From contig NZ_QJTD01000004.1 in the NCBI RefSeq assembly GCF_003217215.1, positions 62,001 through 126,000 of the forward strand: 64,000 bases of DNA, given 5' to 3'. Positions 7,603 to 15,995 of this stretch are shown here, piece by piece; position 1 is the stretch's first letter; every line of letters starts with the position of its first letter. Origin of the DNA: Winogradskyella epiphytica (GTDB taxonomy: Bacteria; Bacteroidota; Bacteroidia; Flavobacteriales; Flavobacteriaceae). Below the pieces are notes generated by a model. The model worked only from the letters and a program-made list of their open reading frames with translations. It searched no databases and had not been told where the DNA came from. A program made the translations under genes and the position numbers.

Positions 7603-9762
7603 ATGAGTCAATTGTTCATAGATCAGGTTAGGGCAATTGTGTTAGACAATTTATCAAATGATAAATTTGGCGCTAAAGAACTTGCGTCTAAATTAGGGTT
7701 AAGTACTTCACAAACTTTACGAAAAGTAAAAGCGGCTTCAAATAAATCTGTTAACCAATATATCCGGGAATTACGTTTAGAAAACGCTGCTAAACTTATA
7801 AAAAAAACGGATGACACCATAGCTGAAATTTCTTATAAAGTGGGATTTGGTAGTCCGTCATATTTTAATAAAGCTTTTGTTAAATATTACGGTATTGCTC
7901 CGGGGGAGTATAAAACTAAAAGCCTAAAATTGAGTGACCTTAAGCCTAATGAGGTCACGTACAAAACTCGCCCCTTACTGTCTAAGAAAAATATATTTTA
8001 TAGTATAGCACTTATGCTCATGGCAGTAGTCATGTTTTTTGTTATCACTAACTCCCTTTCCAATAAAAGTCCTCTTCAAAATTCTATAGCTGTTTTACCA
8101 TTTAAAGATTTAAGTCCTGTTGACACTCAGTGGTTCTGTGATGGTGTTTCAGAGAATATCTTACATTCTCTTGCCCAAATTAAAGGACTATCCGTCACTT
8201 CATTTACATCTTCTTCTACCTTTAGAGATTCAGATAAACAAATCCCTCAAATTGCTAAAGAATTAGGAGTCTCTTATATCTTGGAAGGTAGTGTAGTAAT
8301 GCATGATGGTAAAATTAAAATACTAACACAGCTTATTGACGCTAACGACCAACATGTGTGGTCTAAAGAGTATAATGATGATTTTGAAAACATAATTGAT
8401 GTTCAAAATAATGTTGCACAAGAGATTATGAAGCAGCTAGAGATTACTTTAAGTCCGGAAGAATCAAAAACATTAAAACACTACCCAACAGAAAATATGG
8501 AAGCCTACAATTTACATATGGAAGGGCGTTTAATAAACGAAAGTATGAGATGGGAGGATTTACAAAAGAATATAGAGTATAATAAAAGTGCAGTATTATT
8601 AGATTCAAATTTTGTTGATGCTTATACAGAGGTGGCAACTTCAAATATGTTGTTAGCTATTACTAGAGATGTAAGCGCAAATCATAAATGGGCTAAAGAA
8701 GCTATTACTTATGCAGATAAGGCATTAGAAATTAATCCAAAATCAGCAAGAGCTTATGCCGTCAAGGCAAGAATGTTTTTAGGGAATGACTGGGATAAAT
8801 CAAAAGAGTATTTTCAAAAAGCTATAAATCTAAATCCTAATGATGCTGAAACTCATTATTGGTATGCCTTTTACTCTCTTCGCTCTGATGATCCGGATAT
8901 TAAAAAAGCATTACAGCATGCAACAATTGCAGTTAAGTTAAGTCCATTTTCTGGGGTGTTTGCAGAAAGATATATTTGGACTTTGATGTTAAACAAGAAA
9001 TATGATGATGCAGAGGATTATATGAATGACTATGGATTTCTCCTGTCGGAACAAAGTGATTTTATTTTAAAAACAAGATTGATGTCCCTTAAAACCGAAA
9101 GCTGGGCCACTGCATTTTCATGGACCCTAGATAGGCTTAAACGTGAGCCGGAAAATGCTTTTTTACATAGATGGGCATCTGCAGGTTACGAGCAAATAGC
9201 TCAAGATATTAATCAGTCCCTTATTCATGCCAAGAAAGCTTATGAATTAGACCATAAGTATTTTCATAACTATTTTTATCTATTAGTAAATAATAAATTT
9301 TTTAAGGAGGCGGAAATTCAAATGCAGACTGAAGAATTTTTAAATCTTCCAAGTGCTCAACAATTTTATTATAGTTGGATGTATAACTACTACAAAGGCA
9401 ATTATTATGAAGCTTTAAAAATCATTAAGAATAATCCTGATTTATTTGGATACTCAGAACAGTCTAAAACTTATGCACAGCTCGGAGATATAACTAAAGT
9501 AGATAGTGTAAATAAGTTATTTTATTTCTATGGAGAACACAAAAATCAATGGAAAGCAGAAGTTCAGGCTATCTTAAAGAAAGAGGATTCTATGTACTAT
9601 TACCTTGATAAAACCAAATTTGCTTTCACCGGGACAGTTATTGCAGTATGTGCAAGTAGGGATTTGGCACCATATAGAAATGAAGAAAGGTTTAAGGCTC
9701 TACTTAAAGATCACTTTATTCCTTACACACCAACTTTTGAAGACATTGTTACTCCTTTGTAA
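7603..9762 (+). CDS. Membrane-anchored AraC-type regulator with FlgO-like and TPR domains
   Basis: Residues 1-105 form an AraC/XylS DNA-binding domain (LASKLGLSTSQTLRKVKAASNKS, then IAEISYKVGFGSPSYFNKAFVKYYGIAPGEYK). One membrane helix lies at ~131-151. A FlgO/CadC-like domain follows at ~159-280 (NSIAVLPFKDLSP, GVSENILHSLAQ, GVSYILEGSVV, QLIDANDQHVWSKEY). The rest is TPR repeats (KALEINPKSARAYAVKARM, KAINLNPNDAETHYWYA). The layout suggests signal sensing outside the cytoplasm coupled to transcription inside. It is the first gene of the accessory block, and the lipoprotein array lies 240 bases downstream, an obvious possible target. A TACCTTTA box sits at 7571. The signal is unknown. Confidence 0.85.
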   Translation: MSQLFIDQVRAIVLDNLSNDKFGAKELASKLGLSTSQTLRKVKAASNKSVNQYIRELRLENAAKLIKKTDDTIAEISYKVGFGSPSYFNKAFVKYYGIAPGEYKTKSLKLSDLKPNEVTYKTRPLLSKKNIFYSIALMLMAVVMFFVITNSLSNKSPLQNSIAVLPFKDLSPVDTQWFCDGVSENILHSLAQIKGLSVTSFTSSSTFRDSDKQIPQIAKELGVSYILEGSVVMHDGKIKILTQLIDANDQHVWSKEYNDDFENIIDVQNNVAQEIMKQLEITLSPEESKTLKHYPTENMEAYNLHMEGRLINESMRWEDLQKNIEYNKSAVLLDSNFVDAYTEVATSNMLLAITRDVSANHKWAKEAITYADKALEINPKSARAYAVKARMFLGNDWDKSKEYFQKAINLNPNDAETHYWYAFYSLRSDDPDIKKALQHATIAVKLSPFSGVFAERYIWTLMLNKKYDDAEDYMNDYGFLLSEQSDFILKTRLMSLKTESWATAFSWTLDRLKREPENAFLHRWASAGYEQIAQDINQSLIHAKKAYELDHKYFHNYFYLLVNNKFFKEAEIQMQTEEFLNLPSAQQFYYSWMYNYYKGNYYEALKIIKNNPDLFGYSEQSKTYAQLGDITKVDSVNKLFYFYGEHKNQWKAEVQAILKKEDSMYYYLDKTKFAFTGTVIAVCASRDLAPYRNEERFKALLKDHFIPYTPTFEDIVTPL

Positions 9763-9961
9763 GTTCTATATTCTCTTAGAATAAATTAAGAGGTATTAAA
9801 ACAGCAACATAATTCCAATATTTATTTAAGTTTCAAACTAATCGTGAAACTTCTAGCTATTAGGGTGATTAAAAATATGGAATGCTTAATAATTTCAATT
9901 GTCTGCGGAACATGAACTAGGAAACGCAAGTTTTATACAAGTCGAAATACCATGGTTTAAG

Positions 9962-9968
9962 TAATTTG
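9962..9968 (+). promoter_or_regulatory. Promoter-like motif of lipoprotein copy 1
   Basis: TAATTTG within CATGGTTTAAGTAATTTGG is a one-base-short version of the TAnnTTTG box, 41 bases before the start. The same sequence context recurs before copies 2 and 4. No convincing -33 box is shared. Confidence 0.35.
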
Positions 9969-10002
9969 GTAATAGTTATAAATCATATAAATTCTTAACA
10001 TC

Positions 10003-10551
10003 ATGGAAACATTTAAAACAACATTCGCACAATTAGTATCTTTAAGAAAACAGGTATTCTTAATCATACTAACTTTATTAATCTTTAGTTGTAGTCCAGA
10101 AGACGCTGATCTAATTTCGGAGAGCGAGACTGAGGCTCAATTTCAAAATGAAACACTATTTACTGTATCAACTGTAATTTCAGAAGATAATCTTTACGGA
10201 AATGGTCAAGAAGGGATCAATGATCATAATTATTTGATTACAAATGATGACAAATGGGTTAGACTTATGCATCAATTAAATACAGTTAATAATGTTACTA
10301 GTACATTTACAGAAACCGATATCGATTTCAATGAGTTTCAGGTGATTGCTGTCTTTGATGACATTCAGGAAAGCAGTGGTCATCACGTCAACTTAGAGGT
10401 AGATTGGAATGAAGACAACATTACAGTAAATGTTATTAAACAAGGTCCTCAAGGGATTGCATCTTCGGTAATTACACAACCTTTTCAAATTATAAAGATA
10501 CCAGTATCTAGTTTACCTATACAATTTGAAGAAATACATACCACCAATTAA
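10003..10551 (+). CDS. PrcB-C-like lipoprotein, array copy 1
   Basis: 182 residues. A polar N-terminus (METFKTTFAQLVSL) precedes a hydrophobic segment ending in LIFSC, a plausible lipobox, followed by acidic residues. The mature part holds LYGNGQEGI, a WVRLMHQLN segment, IDFNEFQVIAVFD, a GHHVNLEV strand and VITQPFQIIKIP. This order resembles the C-terminal domain of PrcB (PF14343), first described in a Treponema protease complex. No protease gene lies nearby, so a protease role is not implied. Copies 1 and 2 are closest to each other. Probably a periplasmic or surface lipoprotein. Confidence 0.72.
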   Translation: METFKTTFAQLVSLRKQVFLIILTLLIFSCSPEDADLISESETEAQFQNETLFTVSTVISEDNLYGNGQEGINDHNYLITNDDKWVRLMHQLNTVNNVTSTFTETDIDFNEFQVIAVFDDIQESSGHHVNLEVDWNEDNITVNVIKQGPQGIASSVITQPFQIIKIPVSSLPIQFEEIHTTN

Positions 10552-10625
10552 ATGGTTTTATAACCACACGGTAAAGAAGTCTATTCAATAAATCCCAATT
10601 GCTTTGTTTACCGAGATTAAAAAAT

Positions 10626-10640
10626 GATTTCCTTGATCAT
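10626..10640 (+). repeat. Conserved 3'-UTR motif, array copy 1
   Basis: GATTTCCTTGATCAT lies between the stop codon and the terminator. A nearly identical motif occurs at the same place in copies 2 and 3. It contains the palindrome TGATCA. Confidence 0.45.
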
Positions 10641-10650
10641 GAATTTGAAT

Positions 10651-10684
10651 AAAAAAGCATCTAATCTAATTGGATGCTTTTTTT
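10651..10684 (+). terminator. Terminator of lipoprotein copy 1
   Basis: AAAAAAGCATC pairs with GATGCTTTTTT around an 11-base loop, followed by a T-run. About 100 bases after the stop codon. Confidence 0.7.
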
Positions 10685-10837
10685 AATATAAAATGTTAGA
10701 TGAAATTATTTCATTCTTCCGTAGCATAAAGTTGTAGTAAACATATAAATAACTTGAATGCTGAAATCGTATATGATTCTGCTTAAAATGAGCAAGGTAT
10801 AGCTTATATTCTACACGGCTAGATATCATGGTTTGAG

Positions 10838-10845
10838 TACTTTAG
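10838..10845 (+). promoter_or_regulatory. Promoter-like motif of lipoprotein copy 2
   Basis: TACTTTAG, in the context CATGGTTTGAGTACTTTAG, lies 63 bases before the start. It is the same element as before copy 4 and close to that of copy 1. A second upstream block, CAAGGTATAGC, is also shared with copy 4. Confidence 0.35.
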
Positions 10846-10900
10846 TGTGAATAGAAATGACTTTATGTCAATAGTTATTAATCATATAAATACTTAAATC

Positions 10901-11452
10901 ATGGAAACATTTATAACAACACTCATTCAATTAGTATCACTCATTAAATTGATATTAATAATCTCACCACTACTATTTTTTCTTAATTGTAGTCCCGAGG
11001 ATTCTGTACTTCAAGATAATAATGAGGTTCAGACTTATTTACCAATTCAATCATTGTACACAACGTCTAGCTTAATTGCAGAAAATAACCTTTATGGAAA
11101 TGGGCAAGAAGGTATTAATGAAGAGCATTATTTAATTACATCTAATGATACTTGGATAAGACTGATGCATCAGTTAAATACAGTTAATGATGTAACGAGT
11201 ACTTTTACCGAAACAAATATCGATTTCAATGAATTTCAGGTCATTGCCGTATTTGATGAGATTCAAAATAGCGGAGGTCATAGAGTTAATATGGAATTAC
11301 TTTGGAATGAGGATAATATTTCGGTTAGAGTTATAAAAACAGGTCCAGAAGGAAATGCTACATCTGTAATAACTCAACCTTTTCAAATTATTAAAATTCC
11401 AACAAGTAACTTGCCAATTGTATTTGATCATGTACATACAACAAGATTATAA
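10901..11452 (+). CDS. PrcB-C-like lipoprotein, array copy 2
   Basis: 183 residues and the closest relative of copy 1: METFITTLIQLVSL, a hydrophobic segment ending FFLNC as lipobox, then SPEDS. The mature domain has LYGNGQEGINEEHYLIT, WIRLMHQLNTVNDV, TNIDFNEFQVIAVFDEI, a GGHRVNMEL strand and VITQPFQIIKIP. Two regions are nearly unchanged from copy 1 (the LYGNGQEGI turn and the TQPFQIIKIP strand), which suggests structural or binding constraint. It has its own promoter-like box and terminator, so it need not be co-transcribed with copy 1. Confidence 0.72.
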   Translation: METFITTLIQLVSLIKLILIISPLLFFLNCSPEDSVLQDNNEVQTYLPIQSLYTTSSLIAENNLYGNGQEGINEEHYLITSNDTWIRLMHQLNTVNDVTSTFTETNIDFNEFQVIAVFDEIQNSGGHRVNMELLWNEDNISVRVIKTGPEGNATSVITQPFQIIKIPTSNLPIVFDHVHTTRL

Positions 11453-11544
11453 TGATTAGATCATATGGCTTACCCACTTAAAACCCAAAAGAATTTAAAC
11501 TATAAAATATCATTTCTATTTTGTTTACCTAATATGAAAATATG

Positions 11545-11558
11545 GTTTCCTTGATCAT
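11545..11558 (+). repeat. Conserved 3'-UTR motif, array copy 2
   Basis: GTTTCCTTGATCAT, preceded by a GTTTACC block also seen in copy 1. Same relative position before the terminator as in copies 1 and 3. Confidence 0.45.
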
Positions 11559-11570
11559 TATTCTAAGCAT

Positions 11571-11606
11571 AAAAAAGCATCTAAAATCTTAGGTGCTTTT
11601 TTTTTA
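11571..11606 (+). terminator. Terminator of lipoprotein copy 2
   Basis: AAAAAAGCATCTAA pairs imperfectly with TTAGGTGCTTTTTT, followed by T residues. Equivalent to the terminators of the other units. Confidence 0.68.
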
Positions 11607-11746
11607 GAATACAATTATCTAACTTTTCCTGACTATTACTTCTGCACTGACATTTAATAATAGGTAAGGCTTATAAACTTCATTGTTTTGCTGAAAATAA
11701 ACAAGTGATGGCGTGATTAGAACAACGTTCAATCTCCTAGTTTATG

Positions 11747-11753
11747 TACTTTG
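11747..11753 (+). promoter_or_regulatory. Promoter-like motif of lipoprotein copy 3
   Basis: TACTTTG lies 64 bases before the start, at the same offset as in copies 2 and 4, although the sequence just upstream has diverged. Confidence 0.35.
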
Positions 11754-11810
11754 GACTTAGAGAAATTGACATAGTGTCAAACTCTATTAATCTTATAAAT
11801 ACATAGAATC

Positions 11811-12362
11811 ATGGAAACTATTAAAAGAACATTTAAACAGTTAGTATTATTAAAAAAACTGATATTAATAATTTTGCCAGCACTGATTATTATTAGTTGT
11901 AGCCCGGAGGATAACGGAAGCACAGCCGATCAATCTTCTCAGACGCTCTTGCCAATTGAATCGTTTTATACTCAAACAAGTTTAATTGCAGAAGGTAGTT
12001 TATACGGGATTGTTCAGGAGGCTATCCAACAACAGAACATTAGAATAACTGATGAAAACACATGGATTAGATTATTACATCAATTAGATGCAGTTAACAG
12101 TGTTTCTGAATCGTTTACCGAAACAGATATTGATTTTAATGAGTTTGAAGTTATAGCTGTTTTTGATGAAGTTCAAGACTCAGGCGATCATAGTGTAGAG
12201 TTAGAATTCGAGTTGAGCGATGATTTTATCTTGGTGAAAATTAATAAGAAACAACCGGAAGCACACTTTTCTACAGTTAAATCGCAACCTTATAACATTG
12301 TAAAAATACCATCAACTGGTTTACCAATTGTATTTAGAAATGTAGGTATTGTTAATGATTAG
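11811..12362 (+). CDS. PrcB-C-like lipoprotein, array copy 3
   Basis: 183 residues with the same plan: METIKRTFKQLVLL, a hydrophobic stretch ending IIISC, then SPED. The mature domain is more diverged than in copies 1 and 2: LYGIVQEAIQ replaces LYGNGQEGI, and SQPYNIVKIP replaces TQPFQIIKIP. TDIDFNEFEVIAVFDEV and the W..LLHQLDAVN segment are retained. The loss of the glycines in the turn may mean a changed binding specificity. Flanked by its own promoter-like box and terminator. Confidence 0.7.
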   Translation: METIKRTFKQLVLLKKLILIILPALIIISCSPEDNGSTADQSSQTLLPIESFYTQTSLIAEGSLYGIVQEAIQQQNIRITDENTWIRLLHQLDAVNSVSESFTETDIDFNEFEVIAVFDEVQDSGDHSVELEFELSDDFILVKINKKQPEAHFSTVKSQPYNIVKIPSTGLPIVFRNVGIVND

Positions 12363-12460
12363 ACAATTAGTAAATACGGCAAAAGCCAAGCAATTAAATT
12401 ACCCTATAAGAATCAAAATGTTAATCTCCTATTCTCATTTTGCCTATTTATTTGAAAATG

Positions 12461-12474
12461 GTTTCCTTGATCAT
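12461..12474 (+). repeat. Conserved 3'-UTR motif, array copy 3
   Basis: GTTTCCTTGATCAT, identical over 14 bases to the copy 2 motif although the adjoining coding sequences have diverged clearly. Confidence 0.45.
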
Positions 12475-12488
12475 AAACATAAAAGTAT

Positions 12489-12521
12489 AAAAGCATCACG
12501 ATATAAATCTGATGCTTTTTT
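12489..12521 (+). terminator. Terminator of lipoprotein copy 3
   Basis: AAAAGCATC pairs with GATGCTTTT around a 13-base loop, followed by T residues. Confidence 0.68.
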
Positions 12522-12636
12522 CATTTTAATTAAACATTGATATAGAGTTTTATGCAATGCTTAAATCTTGTACTGTTCTGCCTATAATATACAAGGTATA
12601 GCATGAAAAGTATAAGAGTATTTATGATGGTTTGAG

Positions 12637-12643
12637 TACTTTG
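12637..12643 (+). promoter_or_regulatory. Promoter-like motif of lipoprotein copy 4
   Basis: TACTTTG in the context ATGGTTTGAGTACTTTG, 64 bases before the start. Shares CAAGGTATAGC further upstream with copy 2. Confidence 0.35.
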
Positions 12644-12700
12644 TAGATGGTAGAAAAGACAATTTATCTACTGTTATTAATCAATTAAACTCTCAAAATT

Positions 12701-13273
12701 ATGGAAAACAATAAAGCGACTTTCGCACATTTCAAATTACTAAAAAAATGGATGGTGTTTTTTATACCTGTATTACTGACCTTTAGCTGCTCTTTAGATG
12801 ATGATGGACTTGCTACAGAAAATATAGTTGAATCGAATACTTCTTTTGAATCAACGAATTATGTCCCATATGTTCTTAGTTATGATTATGTGTCGTACAA
12901 CATTGGGCAGGACAACTTATATGGCGCTGGACTGGAGGGGTTTCAAGAGGGAAATATTATAATTAAAGACCCAAGTTCCTGGATTGGACTTATGAATCAA
13001 ATGGATTTGTTTACAGACGTTACGCAGCAATTTTCAGAGACTGATATCAATTTCGAACAGTTTCTAGTGGTGGCTGTATTTGATCATCTATATAATAGCA
13101 CAGGTCAAAAAATTCATTTGGAAGTAGAATACAATTCGGATAATATTATTGTGAGTATTATAAAGTCAAGAAGACAGGGTAGAGAAACCTATATAACAAC
13201 CCAACCTTTTCAAATTTTAAAAATACCATTAACTAATTTGCCCATTGTATTTCACCATAGAATTTCCAAATAG
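12701..13273 (+). CDS. PrcB-C-like lipoprotein, array copy 4 (most diverged)
   Basis: 190 residues. The N-terminus MENNKATFAHFKLLKK precedes a hydrophobic segment ending LTFSC, then SLDDDG, an acidic run after the lipidated cysteine that resembles the Bacteroidota surface-export signal. An insert rich in Tyr and Ser follows before LYGAGLEGFQ, WIGLMNQMD, TDINFEQFLVVAVFD and TTQPFQILKIP. It is the longest and least similar copy, and the 3'-UTR motif of the other units is gone. A lipoprotein role is likely. The molecular function is unknown. Confidence 0.7.
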   Translation: MENNKATFAHFKLLKKWMVFFIPVLLTFSCSLDDDGLATENIVESNTSFESTNYVPYVLSYDYVSYNIGQDNLYGAGLEGFQEGNIIIKDPSSWIGLMNQMDLFTDVTQQFSETDINFEQFLVVAVFDHLYNSTGQKIHLEVEYNSDNIIVSIIKSRRQGRETYITTQPFQILKIPLTNLPIVFHHRISK

Positions 13274-13338
13274 ACTATGGAGAATTTCTCAACTAAATTT
13301 TTTCATATTAGGGAATATTTGAATTATATAATTTTAAA

Positions 13339-13371
13339 GAAAGGTATCTAATTTTAGCAAGATGCTTTTTT
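13339..13371 (+). terminator. Degenerate terminator of lipoprotein copy 4
   Basis: AAGGTATC pairs with GATGCTTT through two G-T pairs, followed by T residues. A worn version of the terminators of the first three units. Confidence 0.5.
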
Positions 13372-13505
13372 ATTTATCTAATAAAATTAGGAATTCACTT
13401 TTAATTATTCCGAGAAATTTTATAAATCTAAAAAAATGAAAACTGTAAGAATCTCTTTAGACATATTGTAAAAAACGAGTATCTTTATCCTATTAAATTA
13501 CCAAT

Positions 13506-14438
13506 ATGTTCGGGAAGAAAAAACAAGTTACAGGAATAGATAAGGACCAATTAGAGCTGATTGAAAATGCTCAAAGACGTATTAAACAAAAGAAAAGATT
13601 ATATATTCATTTTGTAATCTTTTTAATTGGAGCTGTATTCTTAATCGTAGCCAATACTGTTTTAGGTATTGCTCAAGACTTTAAAATAGCTGGGATAGAT
13701 TGGTTTGTGTACGCTATTTTTGCGTGGTTATTTCTATTTATTTATCACTTTGTTAGTGTATTTATCACTAATAAATTTATGGGTAAAGATTGGGAAAAAC
13801 AGCAGCTAGAAAAGTTAGTGAGTCAACAGCAAGAACGCATTGATAAACTCAAACAAAACCTACAGAAAGAAGAAACTAAAATAGCCGAGTCTCAAACTAA
13901 GGCAGAATTAGCAGCAAATCCTGCTTCTTCTGAAAAAAAAAAGTCTAGAGAGTTAACAATTATTGTCGCTGCTGGTGAGGACAATGCTATAGGTAAGGAT
14001 AACGACTTAATTTGGCACTTAACAGACGATCTTAAGCGCTTTAAGTCGTTAACTAGTGGGCATCATATAATAATGGGAAGAAAGACTTTTGAAAGCTTTC
14101 CTAAACCACTTCCTAATAGAACACATGTTGTTATTACAAGACAAAACGATTATAAAGCGCCTGATGGCGTTATTGTGGTTCATTCCCTAACAGATGCTTT
14201 AGATGCTGCGAGACACGATAAACAACCTTTTATTATAGGAGGAGGGGAGATTTATAAACAATCTTTGGCTATCGCAGATAAAATTGAAATGACTCGCGTT
14301 CATGCTAGTTTTGATAATGCAGACACCTTTTTTCCTGATATAGATTCTTCTAAATGGTATGAAGTAAATAAATCCACACATCAGGTTGATGAAAATCACG
14401 CTTATGCTTTTTCTTTTATCACCTATTTGAAGAAATAA
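13506..14438 (+). CDS. folA: Dihydrofolate reductase fused to an N-terminal 2TM domain
   Basis: Reduces dihydrofolate to tetrahydrofolate with NADPH. Residues ~1-95 form a 2TM domain with two membrane helices (LYIHFVIFLIGAVFLIVANTV; WFVYAIFAWLFLFIYHFVSVF). Residues ~96-147 are a charged, probably coiled-coil linker. Residues ~148-310 are a complete DHFR: ELTIIVAAGEDNAIGKDNDLIWHL, DLKRFKSLTSGHHIIMGRKTFESF, PNRTHVVITR, PFIIGGGEIY and FFPDID. The enzyme is therefore predicted to be tethered to the inner membrane on the cytoplasmic side. It is functionally paired with thyA at 5749. No frameshift or stop separates the domains. Confidence 0.93.
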   Translation: MFGKKKQVTGIDKDQLELIENAQRRIKQKKRLYIHFVIFLIGAVFLIVANTVLGIAQDFKIAGIDWFVYAIFAWLFLFIYHFVSVFITNKFMGKDWEKQQLEKLVSQQQERIDKLKQNLQKEETKIAESQTKAELAANPASSEKKKSRELTIIVAAGEDNAIGKDNDLIWHLTDDLKRFKSLTSGHHIIMGRKTFESFPKPLPNRTHVVITRQNDYKAPDGVIVVHSLTDALDAARHDKQPFIIGGGEIYKQSLAIADKIEMTRVHASFDNADTFFPDIDSSKWYEVNKSTHQVDENHAYAFSFITYLKK

Positions 14439-14460
14439 TAGGAAATGATTTAAAATAAAA

Positions 14461-14487
14461 CACCCTAACAAGATTATTGTTAGGGTG
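14461..14487. terminator. Bidirectional terminator between folA and metK
   Basis: CACCCTAACA pairs perfectly with TGTTAGGGTG around a 7-base loop. It has A-rich sequence on the left and CTTTTAT on the right, so it can serve both convergent genes. Confidence 0.8.
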
Positions 14488-14521
14488 CTTTTATATATTT
14501 CATTCTGAAGTCAATTTAGAC

Positions 14522-15811
14522 TTAGATTCCAAATTCCTTTTTTACTTGGTCTACATAATCTAATTCTTCCCAAGTGAATAATTCAACATCTAAAGTTATT
14601 GGATCACCATAAGGTCTATCAAATGTTTTCGTAACAACTTCATGTTTTCTACCCATATGGCCATAAGCTGCAGTTTCGCTATACATAGGCTGACGTAATT
14701 TTAAACGTTTTTCAATAGCCGCAGGTTTCATATCGAATATTTTTTCAACCGTTTTAGCTATTTCACCATCGGTTAAGTTAAATGGGCAAGTACCATAAGT
14801 GTCAATAAAGATACCCATTGGTTCTGCTACACCAATCGCGTAAGATACTTGAACCAAAACTTGATCACATAAGCCAGCAGCAACTAAATTTTTAGCAATA
14901 TGTCTAGTAGCATAAGCCGCACTTCTATCAACCTTACTTGGATCTTTTCCTGAAAATGCACCTCCGCCATGAGCGCCTTTTCCACCGTAAGTATCAACAA
15001 TAATCTTACGACCAGTTAACCCTGTGTCGCCATGAGGTCCACCAATCACAAATTTCCCTGTTGGGTTAATATGGTATTTGATATCATCACTAAATAAGTG
15101 TTGAATATGTTCTGGTAATTTAGCAATTACTCTTGGAATTAGAATTTCAGTAATGTCCTTTCTAATTTTAGCCAACATTTCGTCTTCAGCAGCTTTAATA
15201 TCTTCTGGAGATTTCGATTTTGGTAGAACAAACTCATCGTGTTGCGTGGAAACTACAATAGCTTCAATACGCTCTGGTATATTGTCGTCACTATATTCAA
15301 TAGTTACTTGACTTTTAGAATCTGGACGTAAATACGTTATTTCCTTATTTTCACGACGTAAATCAGCTAATTCTATTAAAATTCTATGTGATAAGTCTAA
15401 AGCTAAAGGCATATAGTTGTCAGTCTCGTTGGTCGCATAACCAAACATCATTCCTTGATCGCCTGCACCTTGCTCTTCTTTACTCGCTTTATCAACACCT
15501 CGATTAATGTCTTCGGATTGTTCGTGAATAGCTGAAAGGACACCACAAGAATTCCCATCAAACATATAGGCACTTTTAGTGTAGCCTATTTTGTTAATAG
15601 TGTCTCTGGCAATCTTTTGAACATCGAGATAAGTATCTGATTTCACCTCGCCAGCAAGAATAACCTGCCCTGTAGTTACTAATGTTTCACAAGCTACCTT
15701 AGACTCTGGGTCAAAAGCTAGGAAGTTATCAATTAAAGCATCACTAATTTGATCTGCTACTTTGTCCGGATGGCCTTCAGAAACACTTTCCGAAGTAAAT
15801 AAATATGGCAT
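14522..15811 (-). CDS. metK: S-adenosylmethionine synthetase
   Basis: Makes S-adenosylmethionine from methionine and ATP. Family motifs appear in order: [23 protein letters not shown] at the N-terminus (ATP site), [39 protein letters not shown] and [20 protein letters not shown]. The 429 residues exceed the ~385 of E. coli MetK. The extra length is in an insert around residues 175-215 ([19 protein letters not shown]), as in other Bacteroidota. A long structured leader RNA lies at 15842-15976 with a perfect -7 box behind it, suggesting feedback control. Confidence 0.98.
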   Translation of the reverse strand: MPYLFTSESVSEGHPDKVADQISDALIDNFLAFDPESKVACETLVTTGQVILAGEVKSDTYLDVQKIARDTINKIGYTKSAYMFDGNSCGVLSAIHEQSEDINRGVDKASKEEQGAGDQGMMFGYATNETDNYMPLALDLSHRILIELADLRRENKEITYLRPDSKSQVTIEYSDDNIPERIEAIVVSTQHDEFVLPKSKSPEDIKAAEDEMLAKIRKDITEILIPRVIAKLPEHIQHLFSDDIKYHINPTGKFVIGGPHGDTGLTGRKIIVDTYGGKGAHGGGAFSGKDPSKVDRSAAYATRHIAKNLVAAGLCDQVLVQVSYAIGVAEPMGIFIDTYGTCPFNLTDGEIAKTVEKIFDMKPAAIEKRLKLRQPMYSETAAYGHMGRKHEVVTKTFDRPYGDPITLDVELFTWEELDYVDQVKKEFGI

Positions 15812-15841
15812 AAATCCTATAGTTTAGATTATAGTTATTAT

Positions 15842-15976
15842 GAAAAATTTGAGATTGCGGGTCGCTAGAGAAGTACAAAACTTACTGCTTTAGCATTTTT
15901 TTAATCCCAAAACGATATTGGAATCTGCTAATCGTTTGAGCGAAAAGCATAGAGGTTGCAATCAGACAAATTTTTC
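15842..15976 (-). promoter_or_regulatory. Structured 5' leader RNA of metK, candidate riboswitch
   Basis: On the minus strand the leader opens with GAAAAATTTG-TCT-GATTGC (15976-15958) and closes with GCAATC-T-CAAATTTTTC (15858-15842): 16 base pairs with a 3:1 internal loop, enclosing about 100 bases and ending 30 bases before the metK start. Inside are TTAGCA/TGCTAA, which encloses ATTCCAA/TTGGGAT, and a third hairpin AAGT/ACTT. This is a multi-branched fold. It lacks the SAM-I core sequences I know; AAATGCTAAAG faintly recalls the 3' part of SAM-II. SAM sensing is inferred from the gene. Confidence 0.55.
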
Positions 15977-15995
15977 CTCTTAAATATTAAGATTA

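Larger units (their letters stand above)
9962..13371 (+). repeat. Tandem array of four diverged ~0.9-kb gene units
   Basis: Start codons fall at 10003, 10901, 11811 and 12701, a period of 898, 910 and 890 bases. Each unit has a promoter-like box, a PrcB-C-like lipoprotein gene, a 3' untranslated segment and a GCATC/GATGC terminator. Homology extends beyond the coding sequence, so whole transcription units were duplicated. The units are diverged, so the duplications are not recent. Confidence 0.8.

Noticed and set aside
12349..12540. 63-codon frame after lipoprotein copy 3
   Set aside because: Overlaps the end of the gene, the conserved 3'-UTR motif and the terminator; not conserved in the equivalent position of the other copies.
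15842..15976. SAM-I (S-box) riboswitch before metK
   Set aside because: None of the S-box core sequences or its four-way arrangement is present; kept as an unassigned structured leader instead.
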